The notes: generated by a model from the letters alone, not told the origin. Shown: positions 1 to 8,238, numbered from the stretch's first letter. The stretch is 25,111 bases of DNA from Syntrophomonadaceae bacterium (GCA_012798055.1 JAAZOA010000100.1:1-25111), one strand, 5' to 3'. Made by a program: numbers and translations.

Positions 1-339
1 GATGTCTATTCCTTCTTCCAAGGAGGTGGTGACCATATCCGCATAATTGGAAAGTGCCACCATGATGTTGACGCCCAGTATACCCTGGCTAAGCTGGCGC
101 GCCTTCCGGATTTCCTGGCGCAGCCTCCTCTTGCTGGCTTCCAGGTAATTGGTGAATCCGTCCGGTTCCAAGAGGCCCATACCAGCGGCAGCGATGACCC
201 CTACGCCACCCTCGTTGGCCACAGCCGCAGCCAAGCCGGAAAGGGAGATGCCTACCCCCATACCGCCTTGAACGATGGGGATCCGGGCTACCAGATCACC
301 AATCTTTAAAGGTCTTAAATGTTTGATATCGATTTCCAT
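1..339 (-). CDS. FabK/nitronate monooxygenase-like FMN flavoprotein (3' part outside the window)
   Basis: The reverse strand reads openly from about 345 to the window edge, giving 113 codons of a TIM-barrel flavoprotein of the nitronate monooxygenase/FabK group (COG2070-like). Visible marks are IPIVQGGMGVGIS near residues 22-34, the usual N-terminal flavin-site start, and a glycine-rich EGGVGVIAAAG stretch. The ATG at 339 is preferred over the ATG at 345, because AGGAG at 350-346 sits six bases upstream of the former and abuts the latter. The gene is divergent from the fatty-acid operon, whose second gene is the related FabK. It could oxidise nitronates or act as an accessory enoyl reductase; the visible part cannot decide. 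The C-terminal two thirds, including catalytic residues, lie outside the window. Confidence 0.85.
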   Translation of the reverse strand, partial: MEIDIKHLRPLKIGDLVARIPIVQGGMGVGISLSGLAAAVANEGGVGVIAAAGMGLLEPDGFTNYLEASKRRLRQEIRKARQLSQGILGVNIMVALSNYADMVTTSLEEGIDI

Positions 340-489
340 TTCCATCTCCTCACAATCTGCCGAATGAGCCTGATTGAGTCAAGCCCAGCGACAGCCGTAC
401 TTAGACTATTTGCTCATCCAGCCTGAATCATCACTGATCTTTCTCATGCTCTTGTCTACTGGTTCGCGTTATGCTATTTTAACGAATGA

Positions 490-498
490 ATTATACCA
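490..498 (-). promoter_or_regulatory. extended -10 promoter for the leftward flavoprotein gene
   Basis: On the reverse strand there is a perfect TATAAT (495-490) preceded by TGG, giving an extended -10 (TGn-TATAAT). No good -35 is visible at 17 bp, which is tolerable for an extended -10 site. It would give a leader of roughly 140 bases before the ATG at 339. Confidence 0.5.
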
Positions 499-535
499 CA
501 AAAAAGCATGATTTATGTGTGCAATTGCGGTTTTG

Positions 536-564
536 TTGACAATATAGGATACACTGTATAAACT
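536..564 (+). promoter_or_regulatory. candidate promoter of the fabH operon
   Basis: TTGACA at 536-541 is a perfect -35. At 17 bp spacing lies TAAACT (559-564), a 4/6 match to the -10. The overlapping TATAAA at 557-562 matches better but has only a 15-bp spacer. Transcription would start near 571, about 80 bases before fabH. I see no FapR-like 17-bp palindrome. The 346-649 gap holds this site, the divergent promoter at 490-498 and no other recognisable gene. Confidence 0.5.
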
Positions 565-649
565 TATCCCAAGCATTCAACCAACTCAACTAATCGACAA
601 AAGGACTGCATTATGTCGAATAAACCGGCAAATCTAAAGAAAGGTAATC

Positions 650-1642
650 ATGTCTATGCGAACACAAGCTCTGGGACTCGGTTACTACCTGCCAGAAAGA
701 ATCCTTACCAATCAAGAGTTAGAAAAGATGGTTGATACCTCTGACCAATGGATAGTCGAAAGGACAGGGATCAGGGAACGCCACATCGTCGGTCCCGGCG
801 AAAAGAACTCTGACCTATCAGTGGAAGCAGCCCGCAGAGCCCTCCAGGATGCTAAATTAGATCCTCTGCAACTCGACCTGATCATAGTGGCTACTGCTTC
901 TCCGGACATGCCCTTCCCCTCAACCGCATGCATACTGCAAGCCCTGCTGGGTGCCAAGAATGCGGCCGCATTTGATCTGGCTGCAGGCTGTACCGGTTTC
1001 GTCTATGCCATGACGGTTGCCGAGAAATTCCTGCTTTCTCCCGATTATAACTACATCCTGGTGGTCGGATGTGATGTAGTATCCAGTGTCATAGACTACA
1101 CCGACCGAAATACCTGTATCCTCTTCGGAGACGGAGCCGGAGCCATGGTATTCGGGAAATCTGAAGGGAAGTGCGGGATACTCAGCACCAAAATAGGGGC
1201 GGACGGGACCGGGGGCCAGCTTCTCTACATGCCGGCTGGAGGTTCAGCCCTGCCGGCCACTCATGAAACCGTCGAAAAGCGCCTGCATTACCTCAGGATG
1301 AATGGAAACGAGATATTCAAGTTTGCTACCAAGATAGTGGCCGAGGTTAGCCAGGAGTTGCTGGAAAAAGCTGGTCTGACCTATGATGATATCGATCTGT
1401 TTGTGCCGCACCAGGCTAATTTAAGGATCATCCTAAGTGCCATGCGGCGGATGAAGCTGCCTCCTGAAAAGGTAGCTATAAATTTGGATCACTGCGGAAA
1501 TATTTCGGCTGGGTCCATCCCGGTGGCATTGGCTCAATATCTGGAGAAATATTCCTTAAAGAGTGGAGCCAACATCTTGATGGTGGCCTTTGGCACCGGC
1601 TTGACCTATGGCGGAGCGGTTCTGCGGTGGGGGAGGGATTAG
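650..1642 (+). CDS. fabH: beta-ketoacyl-ACP synthase III (FabH)
   Basis: FabH condenses an acyl-CoA primer with malonyl-ACP, the first step of type II fatty-acid synthesis in the cytoplasm. The catalytic triad is visible: Cys114 in AAGCTGF, His254 in VPHQAN and Asn284 in CGNISAG. The N-terminus (GYYLPERILTN, then TSDQWIVERTGI) is typical of the family, and 330 residues is near the usual 310-330. The ATG at 650 follows GAAAGG by about five bases; the ATG at 656 is a possible alternative two codons in. It is first in a nine-gene operon, and its stop codon is immediately followed by the fabK start. Primer preference (acetyl or branched) cannot be read from sequence alone. Confidence 0.97.
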   Translation: MSMRTQALGLGYYLPERILTNQELEKMVDTSDQWIVERTGIRERHIVGPGEKNSDLSVEAARRALQDAKLDPLQLDLIIVATASPDMPFPSTACILQALLGAKNAAAFDLAAGCTGFVYAMTVAEKFLLSPDYNYILVVGCDVVSSVIDYTDRNTCILFGDGAGAMVFGKSEGKCGILSTKIGADGTGGQLLYMPAGGSALPATHETVEKRLHYLRMNGNEIFKFATKIVAEVSQELLEKAGLTYDDIDLFVPHQANLRIILSAMRRMKLPPEKVAINLDHCGNISAGSIPVALAQYLEKYSLKSGANILMVAFGTGLTYGGAVLRWGRD

Positions 1643-2590
1643 ATGCGCATACACACCAGCATCTGCGATATTTTTGGAATAGATTACCCGATAATCCAGG
1701 GTGCCATGGCCTATATTGCCGGGGGGCGTTTGGCAGCGGCAGTATCAGAAGCAGGCGGGATGGGTACTATCGGTAGCGGCAATTCACCAGCCAGCTGGTT
1801 GCAGGAGGAAATAAGGATTGCCCGGGAAATTACAGATAAAAATTTTGCCGTCAACCTGGTGCTGACATCGCCTTATCTGCAGGAAAACCTGGAAGTAGTC
1901 CTGCGCGAGAAAATCCCCGTGGTCACAACCGGTGCCGGGAATCCTGGACCTTTCATGGCTACCTTCAAAGAAGCCGGGATTAAAGTGGTACCGGTGGTTG
2001 CGGCGGTGGCCCTGGCCAAGCGGCTAGAAAGGCTGGGGGCTGATGCACTGGTTGTGGAAGGAATGGAGTCGGGCGGGCATGTTGGGGAAATGACCACCAT
2101 GTGCATAGTACCGATGGTAGTCGACGAGGTCAGCATTCCAGTGATAGCTGCCGGGGGAATAGCTGATGGACGCGGGGTGGCAGCAGCTTTTGCCCTGGGA
2201 GCAGAGGGAGCCCAGTTGGGGACCCGCTTCATTTGTGCTGAAGAAGCCAATGTCCATACTGCCTATCAGGAAAAGGTCATCAGGACCAGGGACCGTGGTA
2301 CGGTAATTTGCGGATCGACCACCGGTCATCCGGTCAGGGCTATACAGAATGCCTTCACCAGGGAATATTTGAAAGCAGAGAATAGCGGAGCCGACCAAGC
2401 AACCCTGATGAAACTCGGAACTGGCCGTTACCCCCTGGCTGTGGTGCAAGGGGACATGGAAAAGGGCAGCATTATGGCGGGACAAATTTCCGGACTGGTC
2501 AAGAAAATACAGCCAGCAGCCGAAATCGTTCATGAAGTCATGGCCGAAGCCGTAGAAATATTACATAAACTGGGAGGTATGCCGTGTTGA
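1643..2590 (+). CDS. fabK: FMN-dependent enoyl-ACP reductase II (FabK)
   Basis: FabK reduces trans-2-enoyl-ACP in the last step of each elongation cycle, using FMN and NAD(P)H. It replaces FabI, of which there is no trace here. The 315-residue TIM barrel begins with IDYPIIQGAMAYIAG, carries the MESGGHVGEM motif with His146 (equivalent to the conserved active-site His of pneumococcal FabK) and ends the flavin site with GTRFI. GGGAGGG at 1631-1637 lies five bases before the ATG, inside the end of fabH. Its 3' end overlaps fabD by seven bases, which suggests translational coupling. Position inside the fab operon makes FabK far more likely than nitronate monooxygenase. Confidence 0.95.
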   Translation: MRIHTSICDIFGIDYPIIQGAMAYIAGGRLAAAVSEAGGMGTIGSGNSPASWLQEEIRIAREITDKNFAVNLVLTSPYLQENLEVVLREKIPVVTTGAGNPGPFMATFKEAGIKVVPVVAAVALAKRLERLGADALVVEGMESGGHVGEMTTMCIVPMVVDEVSIPVIAAGGIADGRGVAAAFALGAEGAQLGTRFICAEEANVHTAYQEKVIRTRDRGTVICGSTTGHPVRAIQNAFTREYLKAENSGADQATLMKLGTGRYPLAVVQGDMEKGSIMAGQISGLVKKIQPAAEIVHEVMAEAVEILHKLGGMPC

Positions 2591-3510
2591 GACTGGCATT
2601 TGTATTTCCTGGGCAAGGATCCCAGTACGTGGGGATGGGAAAAGAGCTGGCCCAAAGCTTTCCTGCTGCCCGGCAGGTTTACGAAGCCGCAGACGAGATC
2701 TGCGGCTATGAGTTGAGCTCGCTATGTTTTGAAGGGCCCCAGGAAAAACTGGATCAAACTCAGTTCGCCCAACCAGCTATCCTGGTCACCAGCCTGGCAT
2801 GCTTGGCGGTAGCCCGCGAGCATGGGCTGTCTTCGGAGCTGGTGAGCGGACTGAGTTTGGGTGAGTATACAGCCCTGGTTGCTGCCGGTGTTTTGACCAT
2901 GGAACAAGCCCTGCCCCTGGTTATTAAGCGGGCTGAACTGATGCAGCAGGCCGTGCCGTTGGGCAAAGGAGCTATGGCAGCCATAATAGGTCTGGACAGC
3001 CAGGCAGTGGAAAACGCATGCAGGGAAGTGGATGGCATTGTGACCCTGGCTAACTACAACTGCCCAGGACAATATGTCATTTCGGGGGAGAAGGAGGCCG
3101 TAGAAAAGGCGGCGGAACTTTTGAAGCAACAAGGTGCGAAAACCATGTTGCTGGCCATATCGGTGCCTTCGCACAGCCCGCTCATGCGGGAATGCTCTCA
3201 GGTTCTGGCCCAGGAGATTGCCGGGGTTGAATTCCGGGAACCCAGGCTCTCGGGGATAGTCTCCAATGTCAATGCAGCGGAGAATAGCCTTGGTGATATC
3301 CCGCGTTTGCTGGCCGAACAACTGTATTCCCCAGTTCGCTGGGAACAGAGTATAGTCTATATGCTTCCTAAAATTGACTATTTTGTGGAAATCGGTCCAG
3401 GTTCCAGCCTGAGCGGATTGATCAAAAAGATCGAACGTAATCGGGTTCTGGGAAATGTTGAAAATAACAGGTCGCTGCAAAAACTGATGGAGAAGGTGAA
3501 AAGCTTATGA
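2584..3510 (+). CDS. fabD: malonyl-CoA:ACP transacylase (FabD)
   Basis: FabD transfers malonyl from CoA to AcpP, supplying the extender unit. The 308-residue protein has GQGSQ at 10-14, the nucleophile Ser91 in GLSLGEY and the catalytic His197 in VPSHSPL, all family-diagnostic. The likely start is GTG 2584, six bases after GGGAGG (2572-2577); TTG 2587 is an in-frame alternative. The start lies inside the end of fabK (7-bp overlap), and the stop overlaps the fabG ATG by four bases, so the three genes are probably translated in a coupled way. Confidence 0.97.
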   Translation: MLRLAFVFPGQGSQYVGMGKELAQSFPAARQVYEAADEICGYELSSLCFEGPQEKLDQTQFAQPAILVTSLACLAVAREHGLSSELVSGLSLGEYTALVAAGVLTMEQALPLVIKRAELMQQAVPLGKGAMAAIIGLDSQAVENACREVDGIVTLANYNCPGQYVISGEKEAVEKAAELLKQQGAKTMLLAISVPSHSPLMRECSQVLAQEIAGVEFREPRLSGIVSNVNAAENSLGDIPRLLAEQLYSPVRWEQSIVYMLPKIDYFVEIGPGSSLSGLIKKIERNRVLGNVENNRSLQKLMEKVKSL

Positions 3511-4262
3511 GTCAGCCTGTTGCGCTGGTTACCGGCAGTTCCCGGGGTATTGGCAAAGCTATAGTGACCCAGTTGGCCCGGGATGGATTCAGAGTCGCGG
3601 TGAACTATTACAATAAAATGGATGAGGAACATAACCGGGCCGAAGCCCAGGCGGTGTTGGACGCTATCATCGCTGCCGGTGGAACTGGTATAATATTAGG
3701 TGCTGATGTTTCAACGTCTGCTGGAGCTACAGAGCTGGTCGAATCAACGATCAAGCAACTCGGCAGCCTGGAGGTCCTGGTAAATAACGCCGGAATAAAC
3801 AGGGACCAGTTGCTCATCCGCATCACAGATGAACAATGGCATGAGCTCATTGATACAAATTTATCTTCCGCCTTCTATTGTTCGAAAGCTGCGGTTAAGT
3901 TTATGATGAAGAAGAGGTACGGCAGGATCATCAACATCTCCTCTGTAGTGGGAATGGCAGGTAATGCCGGGCAATCCCATTACTCAGCTTCCAAGGCGGG
4001 ACTGCTGGGTTTCACGTTCTCGGTAGCCAAGGAATACGGACCGCGCGGTATAACAGCCAATGCCGTGGCGCCCGGTTATATCGAAAGTGACATGACTAAA
4101 AATCTTCCCCCAGAAACAAGCAGTAAGATGGCTGAACAGATTCCAGTCGGCAGGCTGGGCAAACCGGAAGACGTAGCTGCCCTGGTTGCATTCCTGGCAT
4201 CTCCCGCGGCTGCCTATATAAATGGCCAGGTCATCAGGGTCGATGGCGGTATGTCCATATAA
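3507..4262 (+). CDS. fabG: 3-oxoacyl-ACP reductase (FabG)
   Basis: This NADPH-dependent short-chain dehydrogenase reduces 3-ketoacyl-ACP. The Rossmann motif TGSSRGIG (9-16), NNAG (93-96), Asn118 and the Ser146-Tyr159-Lys163 catalytic set are all present. INRDQLLIRI matches the ACP reductase subgroup rather than generic SDRs. At 251 residues it is slightly longer than the usual 245, with a small acidic insertion near residues 36-46. The start overlaps the fabD stop as ATGA. Confidence 0.96.
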   Translation: MSQPVALVTGSSRGIGKAIVTQLARDGFRVAVNYYNKMDEEHNRAEAQAVLDAIIAAGGTGIILGADVSTSAGATELVESTIKQLGSLEVLVNNAGINRDQLLIRITDEQWHELIDTNLSSAFYCSKAAVKFMMKKRYGRIINISSVVGMAGNAGQSHYSASKAGLLGFTFSVAKEYGPRGITANAVAPGYIESDMTKNLPPETSSKMAEQIPVGRLGKPEDVAALVAFLASPAAAYINGQVIRVDGGMSI

Positions 4263-4298
4263 TAAATTGTTTGCATAAAAAATTGAGGAGGGCTAATA

Positions 4299-4532
4299 AT
4301 GTCAGTATTTGAAACCGTAAAAAAGATCATAGTGGAAGTTAAAGACATCAACCCGGATGATATCCAGATGGAGTCCCGCTTCGAAGAGGACTTGGAAGCC
4401 GATTCTCTGGACATAGTCGAAATGATCATGCTGCTCGAAGAGGAATTTGAATTCGAAATACCCGAAGAAGTAGCCGAAAAATTGAAAACCGTTAAGGACG
4501 TTGTCGATTACATCGAAAAACACACGGCTTAG
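4299..4532 (+). CDS. acpP: acyl carrier protein
   Basis: The product is a small acidic protein of 77 residues carrying the DSL motif at 35-37. Ser36 is the site for 4'-phosphopantetheine attachment by a holo-ACP synthase, which is not encoded here. It tethers all intermediates made by the surrounding Fab enzymes. GAGGAGGG at 4285-4292 is one of the strongest ribosome-binding sites in the window, fitting the high abundance expected of ACP. It is separated from fabG by 36 bases. Confidence 0.98.
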   Translation: MSVFETVKKIIVEVKDINPDDIQMESRFEEDLEADSLDIVEMIMLLEEEFEFEIPEEVAEKLKTVKDVVDYIEKHTA

Positions 4533-4569
4533 GAATCTTGACAAGAATACTTGAATATGAGGTGAGGTT

Positions 4570-5814
4570 TTGAAACCACGGAGAGTAGTAATCAGTGGTA
4601 TGGGTACTATTTGTCCCATCGGTCATAATCTTAAGGATTTCTGGGCTAACCTCCTGGCTGGACAAACCGGGGTAGATATAATTAATCGTTTTGATCCCAC
4701 TGATTATCCCACCAAGATTGCCGCCCAGGTCAAGGATTTCAACGCTCAGGATTATATGCCCCGTACGGAAGCAAGGCGTATGGACCTATTTATCCAGTAC
4801 GCCTGTGCTACTGCCCGTTTGGCCTTGGATGACGCAGGTTTAGACATGCAGAAGGTGAACTCAGAGCGGGTAGGGGTATTGGTCGGGACAGGCATTGGGG
4901 GTATCGAAATATTTGAGAAACAATGCCAGGTCCTGCAAAAACGCGGTCCCGGAGGAATCAGTCCCTTCTTTATCCCCATGCTGATTCCCAATATGGCTTC
5001 CGGACACGTATCCATCATGTTTGGAGCGCGCGGGCCTAGTAGCTGTTCGGTCACAGCCTGTGCTACTGCTACCAACTCCATCGGGGATGCATTCAATATG
5101 ATCAGATACGGAGTTGCAGAGGTGATGATAGCCGGTGGTACCGAAGCCCCGATAACACCCCTGAGTATCGCTGGATTCTGCGCTATGAAAGCCCTTTCCA
5201 CCCGTAACGAATCACCTCAGCAGGCTTGTCGTCCCTTTGACCTGGACCGGGACGGATTCGTGATGGGTGAGGGGGCAGGGGTAGTCATTCTGGAGGAGCT
5301 TGAGCATGCCATGAAACGGGGGGCCAAAATATATGCCGAGCTAGTCGGCTATGGAAGCAGCTCAGACGCATACCATATAGTTCAGCCTGATCCGGAGGGA
5401 AACGGCGCCGCCAGGGCTTTAAGGGTCGCTTTAGCCGATGCCGGGGTGCAGCCTGCTGAGCTTGTTTATTTGAACGCTCATGGTACTGGCACCCGTTATA
5501 ATGACGCGGTTGAGACCCTGGCCTTGAAGCAGGTTATGGGATCTGATCTCAGCCATCTCGCTGTCACTTCGACGAAATCGGCTACCGGGCACATGCTGGG
5601 TTCAGCCGGAGCAGTCGAGCTTATCGCCACGGTTCTCACCTGTACCAATGACCTTATTCCAAGCAATATCAACCTGGATACACCGGATCCCGAATGTGAT
5701 CTAAACCTGGTCCGGGGTGAAGCCCGGTCAGTGGCAGTCGAAGTGGCAGCATCAGAATCACTAGGATTCGGTGGTCATAATGCGGCACTTGTCATTCGCA
5801 AGTACCGTCAATAG
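4570..5814 (+). CDS. fabF: beta-ketoacyl-ACP synthase II (FabF)
   Basis: This is the elongating condensing enzyme. The Cys-His-His triad is visible at Cys164 (TACATA), His304 (NAHGTGT) and His341 (TGHMLG), with the supporting Lys336; 414 residues is normal. The start is TTG 4570 behind GAGGTGAGG (4559-4567); the nearby ATG 4557 is closed at once by a stop. The first-His loop reads HGTGTRYNDAVET where many Firmicute FabFs read HGTSTxxND, and the C-terminal loop is GFGGHNAAL rather than GFGGTN. These variants do not touch the catalytic residues but hint at a non-standard FabF lineage. Confidence 0.95.
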   Translation: MKPRRVVISGMGTICPIGHNLKDFWANLLAGQTGVDIINRFDPTDYPTKIAAQVKDFNAQDYMPRTEARRMDLFIQYACATARLALDDAGLDMQKVNSERVGVLVGTGIGGIEIFEKQCQVLQKRGPGGISPFFIPMLIPNMASGHVSIMFGARGPSSCSVTACATATNSIGDAFNMIRYGVAEVMIAGGTEAPITPLSIAGFCAMKALSTRNESPQQACRPFDLDRDGFVMGEGAGVVILEELEHAMKRGAKIYAELVGYGSSSDAYHIVQPDPEGNGAARALRVALADAGVQPAELVYLNAHGTGTRYNDAVETLALKQVMGSDLSHLAVTSTKSATGHMLGSAGAVELIATVLTCTNDLIPSNINLDTPDPECDLNLVRGEARSVAVEVAASESLGFGGHNAALVIRKYRQ

Positions 5815-5824
5815 GGGATAGAAC

Positions 5825-6265
5825 ATGGATATTTACGAAATAATGAAGGTATTGCCCCATCGTTATCCTTTCTTATTAGTGGACAGAATCCTGGAACTTG
5901 AACCGGGCAAAAGAGCACTGGGAATCAAGAATCTAACCGTGAACGAACCATTCTTCACCGGTCATTTTCCGGAACGTCCCATATTCCCAGGAGTTCTGAT
6001 GGTTGAGGCAATGGCTCAGGTTGGTGCCTGTGCACTGTTCGGCGGGGGCAACTACCAGGGCCAGCTGGGCTTTTTAGCTGGCATCGATAAAGTACGCGTA
6101 AGACGCCAGGCCATCCCCGGGGATACACTCCTGATTACTACCGAGGTTGTCAAAATTAAAGGGAGCTTCGGGTGGTTCAAGGGCGAGATCCGGGTGCAAG
6201 ATAGCCTGGTATGCAGTGCTGAGCTGATGTTTGGAATGGAAAAGCCGTCTCGAAAGGATGAATAG
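5825..6265 (+). CDS. fabZ: 3-hydroxyacyl-ACP dehydratase (FabZ)
   Basis: The 146-residue hot-dog-fold protein dehydrates 3-hydroxyacyl-ACP to the trans-2-enoyl form used by FabK. LPHRYPFLLVD at 10-20 and the active-site helix contain His47 (GHFP) and Glu61 (VEAMAQ), the catalytic pair. The stop codon is directly followed by the accD ATG. No FabA/FabM-type unsaturation gene is visible, so unsaturated fatty acid synthesis, if any, is encoded elsewhere or done by a different route. Confidence 0.97.
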   Translation: MDIYEIMKVLPHRYPFLLVDRILELEPGKRALGIKNLTVNEPFFTGHFPERPIFPGVLMVEAMAQVGACALFGGGNYQGQLGFLAGIDKVRVRRQAIPGDTLLITTEVVKIKGSFGWFKGEIRVQDSLVCSAELMFGMEKPSRKDE

Positions 6266-7135
6266 ATGTTTAAGCCCTCATTTAAACCTAAGAAGACCTA
6301 TATCGACCTGTCCGCGGTCAAGAAGACTCCCGTAACCTTCGATACCCGGGAAGGGAATTTCCCTTGTCCCGCCTGTTCGGTATGGTTGTCAGAAGCTGAA
6401 AAAATCCAAAACAACGACTTCTGCCCGCGCTGCGGATATCACTTTGCGGTGGGTGCCCTGGAGCGAATATACGGGGTCTGTGACGAAAACAGTTTTACCG
6501 AATTGGATGCCGGCTTGTCGTCCCTGAACCCGCTGGATTTTCCAGACTACGCCGATAAACTGGCTAAAGCCCGGGAGGAGACCATTTTAATGGAAGCCGT
6601 AGTTACGGGCACTGCTGCTATTGGTGGTCACAATGTGGCCATTGGGGCAATGGATGGGCGTTTTATGATGGGCAGCATGGGATCGGTGGTGGGCGAGAAA
6701 ATATGCCGGGCTATAGAGCGAGCGGCAGAGCAGTCCTTGCCATTTATCATCTTCTGTTGTTCAGGGGGAGCGCGGATGCAGGAAGGGATGCTGTCCCTGA
6801 TGCAGATGGCCAAAACCAGCGCTGCGGTTGGCCGCCTGCACGCAGCTGGATCGTTATATATTTCGATTCTTACCCACCCCACTACAGGTGGGGTTACGGC
6901 AAGTTTTGCCTCGCTGGCCGATGTGATTATCGGTGAGCCGGGAGCACTCATCGGTTTTACCGGGCCCAGGGTGATCGAGCAGACTACCGGCCAAAAATTG
7001 CCACCGGGCTTTCAGCGGGCTGAATTCCTGCTTGAGCATGGAATGTTGGACCTTATCCAACCCCGGCTGGAGATGCGTTCACTACTGGTACGCCTATTGA
7101 ACGTTCACCAAGGAGGCAACCATGACCAGAAATAA
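6266..7135 (+). CDS. accD: acetyl-CoA carboxylase carboxyltransferase subunit beta (AccD)
   Basis: AccD forms the carboxyltransferase with AccA, moving CO2 from carboxybiotin to acetyl-CoA. An N-terminal zinc ribbon is shown by Cys34, Cys37, Cys53 and Cys56 (CX2C-X15-CX2C), as in E. coli AccD. The crotonase-like core carries SGGARMQEG (166-174) and the GSMGSVVGEKI loop. At 289 residues the length is typical. It overlaps accA by 14 bases. The biotin carrier and carboxylase (accB, accC) are not in the window. Confidence 0.96.
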   Translation: MFKPSFKPKKTYIDLSAVKKTPVTFDTREGNFPCPACSVWLSEAEKIQNNDFCPRCGYHFAVGALERIYGVCDENSFTELDAGLSSLNPLDFPDYADKLAKAREETILMEAVVTGTAAIGGHNVAIGAMDGRFMMGSMGSVVGEKICRAIERAAEQSLPFIIFCCSGGARMQEGMLSLMQMAKTSAAVGRLHAAGSLYISILTHPTTGGVTASFASLADVIIGEPGALIGFTGPRVIEQTTGQKLPPGFQRAEFLLEHGMLDLIQPRLEMRSLLVRLLNVHQGGNHDQK

Positions 7136-8084
7136 ATTTGAATTTGAGAGCAATTACCGGCTCCTGGAATCCAAATTGGCAGAGCTAAGGGATCTTTCCG
7201 TCACATTGAATTGCGATTTCAGCAACGAGATTGCCAAGGTTGAAAAACGTATCGCGGAATTAAAGGCCGAAAGGTACAGGCACCTGACCCCCTGGGAGCA
7301 AGTGCTGATGTCCCGAGATTTGGAAAGGCCCATGACCAGGGATTTTGTGGAGTTGCTGTGCACGGATTTCGTGGAGATGCATGGTGACCGGCTATATGGA
7401 GATGATCCCGCGATCGTTGGCGGAATAGCAGTATTCGAAGGGCGAGTAGTGACGGTCATCGGTCACCAAAAGGGTAAAGACACCAAGGAAAATATTGTCC
7501 ATAACTTTGGCATGCCTCGCCCTGAAGGCTATCGTAAAGCCTTCAGACTGCTCAAGCAGGCAGAAAAATTCTCCCGGCCGGTCATTACTTTTATCAACAC
7601 TCCAGGAGCCGATCCTGGGGTAGGAGCTGAGGAGAGAGGAGAGGCCTGGGCTATATCCCAGTTATTATTGGGTTTAAGCCAATTACAGGTACCGGTTATA
7701 TCCGTCATCACCGGCGAAGGCGGCAGCGGAGGGGCGCTAGCCCTCACCGTAGCTGATCGCATACTGATGTTCAGCAACGCAGTATTCTCGGTGGCTTCAC
7801 CCGAAACATGCGCATCGATCTTGCTGAGGGATGTTAAACGAGCCGACGAGATGGCTGCAGCCTTGAAACTCAACGCAGTTTCCCTCAAAGACATGGGTAT
7901 AATCGATGAAATAATCGAGGAACCGGTGATGGAACCTTTATTATCTTCCCAGTCATTTACCCAGTCACTGCGATATAGCTTGAAAAAACACTTGGACGAG
8001 ATATGCGGGACAGAAATACCTGACCTGCTGGAAATGCGCTATCAACGTTTGAGAAAAATCGGCCGGTTTCATGAAATTCAATAA
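7122..8084 (+). CDS. accA: acetyl-CoA carboxylase carboxyltransferase subunit alpha (AccA)
   Basis: This is the partner of AccD. A coiled N-terminal segment (about 10-50) precedes the crotonase-fold core with RPEGYRKA (133-140), FINTPGADPG (157-166) and the oxyanion-hole GEGGSGGAL (198-206). At 320 residues the length is typical. AGGAGG at 7111-7116 lies five bases before ATG 7122, still inside accD. It is the last gene of the operon and is followed by a hairpin terminator. Confidence 0.97.
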   Translation: MTRNKFEFESNYRLLESKLAELRDLSVTLNCDFSNEIAKVEKRIAELKAERYRHLTPWEQVLMSRDLERPMTRDFVELLCTDFVEMHGDRLYGDDPAIVGGIAVFEGRVVTVIGHQKGKDTKENIVHNFGMPRPEGYRKAFRLLKQAEKFSRPVITFINTPGADPGVGAEERGEAWAISQLLLGLSQLQVPVISVITGEGGSGGALALTVADRILMFSNAVFSVASPETCASILLRDVKRADEMAAALKLNAVSLKDMGIIDEIIEEPVMEPLLSSQSFTQSLRYSLKKHLDEICGTEIPDLLEMRYQRLRKIGRFHEIQ

Positions 8085-8104
8085 GAATTGAAACCATACG
8101 TACT

Positions 8105-8151
8105 GGCGGAGCGAGGGTGATTTGTTGAGTGCCGGCTCTGCCTTTATTTTT
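8105..8151 (+). terminator. rho-independent terminator of the fab operon
   Basis: The arm GGCGGAGC (8105-8112) pairs with GCTCTGCC (8135-8142), eight pairs including one G-U, with a 22-base loop. It is followed directly by TTTATTTTT. It lies 20 bases after accA. Confidence 0.75.
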
Positions 8152-8157
8152 GCCGTT

Positions 8158-8190
8158 TAATTATAATCATGGATATTAGACTTATAATTA
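8158..8190. promoter_or_regulatory. 9-bp inverted repeat ahead of the SufC-like gene
   Basis: TAATTATAA (8158-8166) and TTATAATTA (8182-8190) are perfect inverted copies separated by 15 bases. Two TATAAT hexamers lie inside (8162-8167 and 8183-8188), but neither has a convincing -35. A further -10-like TAAAAT lies at 8201-8206. The arrangement suits a dimeric regulator, possibly the LysR protein encoded two genes downstream. The AT-rich composition raises the chance of coincidence. Confidence 0.4.
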
Positions 8191-8238
8191 CTGGTTATGA
8201 TAAAATGTAGCTATTAACACATGTAGGGGGTGAATAGG

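Noticed and set aside
2722..3480. 252-codon open frame on the minus strand
   Set aside because: It lies wholly inside fabD, whose motifs and ribosome site are clear; the antisense frame has no ribosome site or recognisable domain.
8230..8238. GTG 8230 as the start of the SufC-like gene
   Set aside because: It abuts the SD sequence; GTG 8239 is properly spaced and gives the usual MLELRN start.
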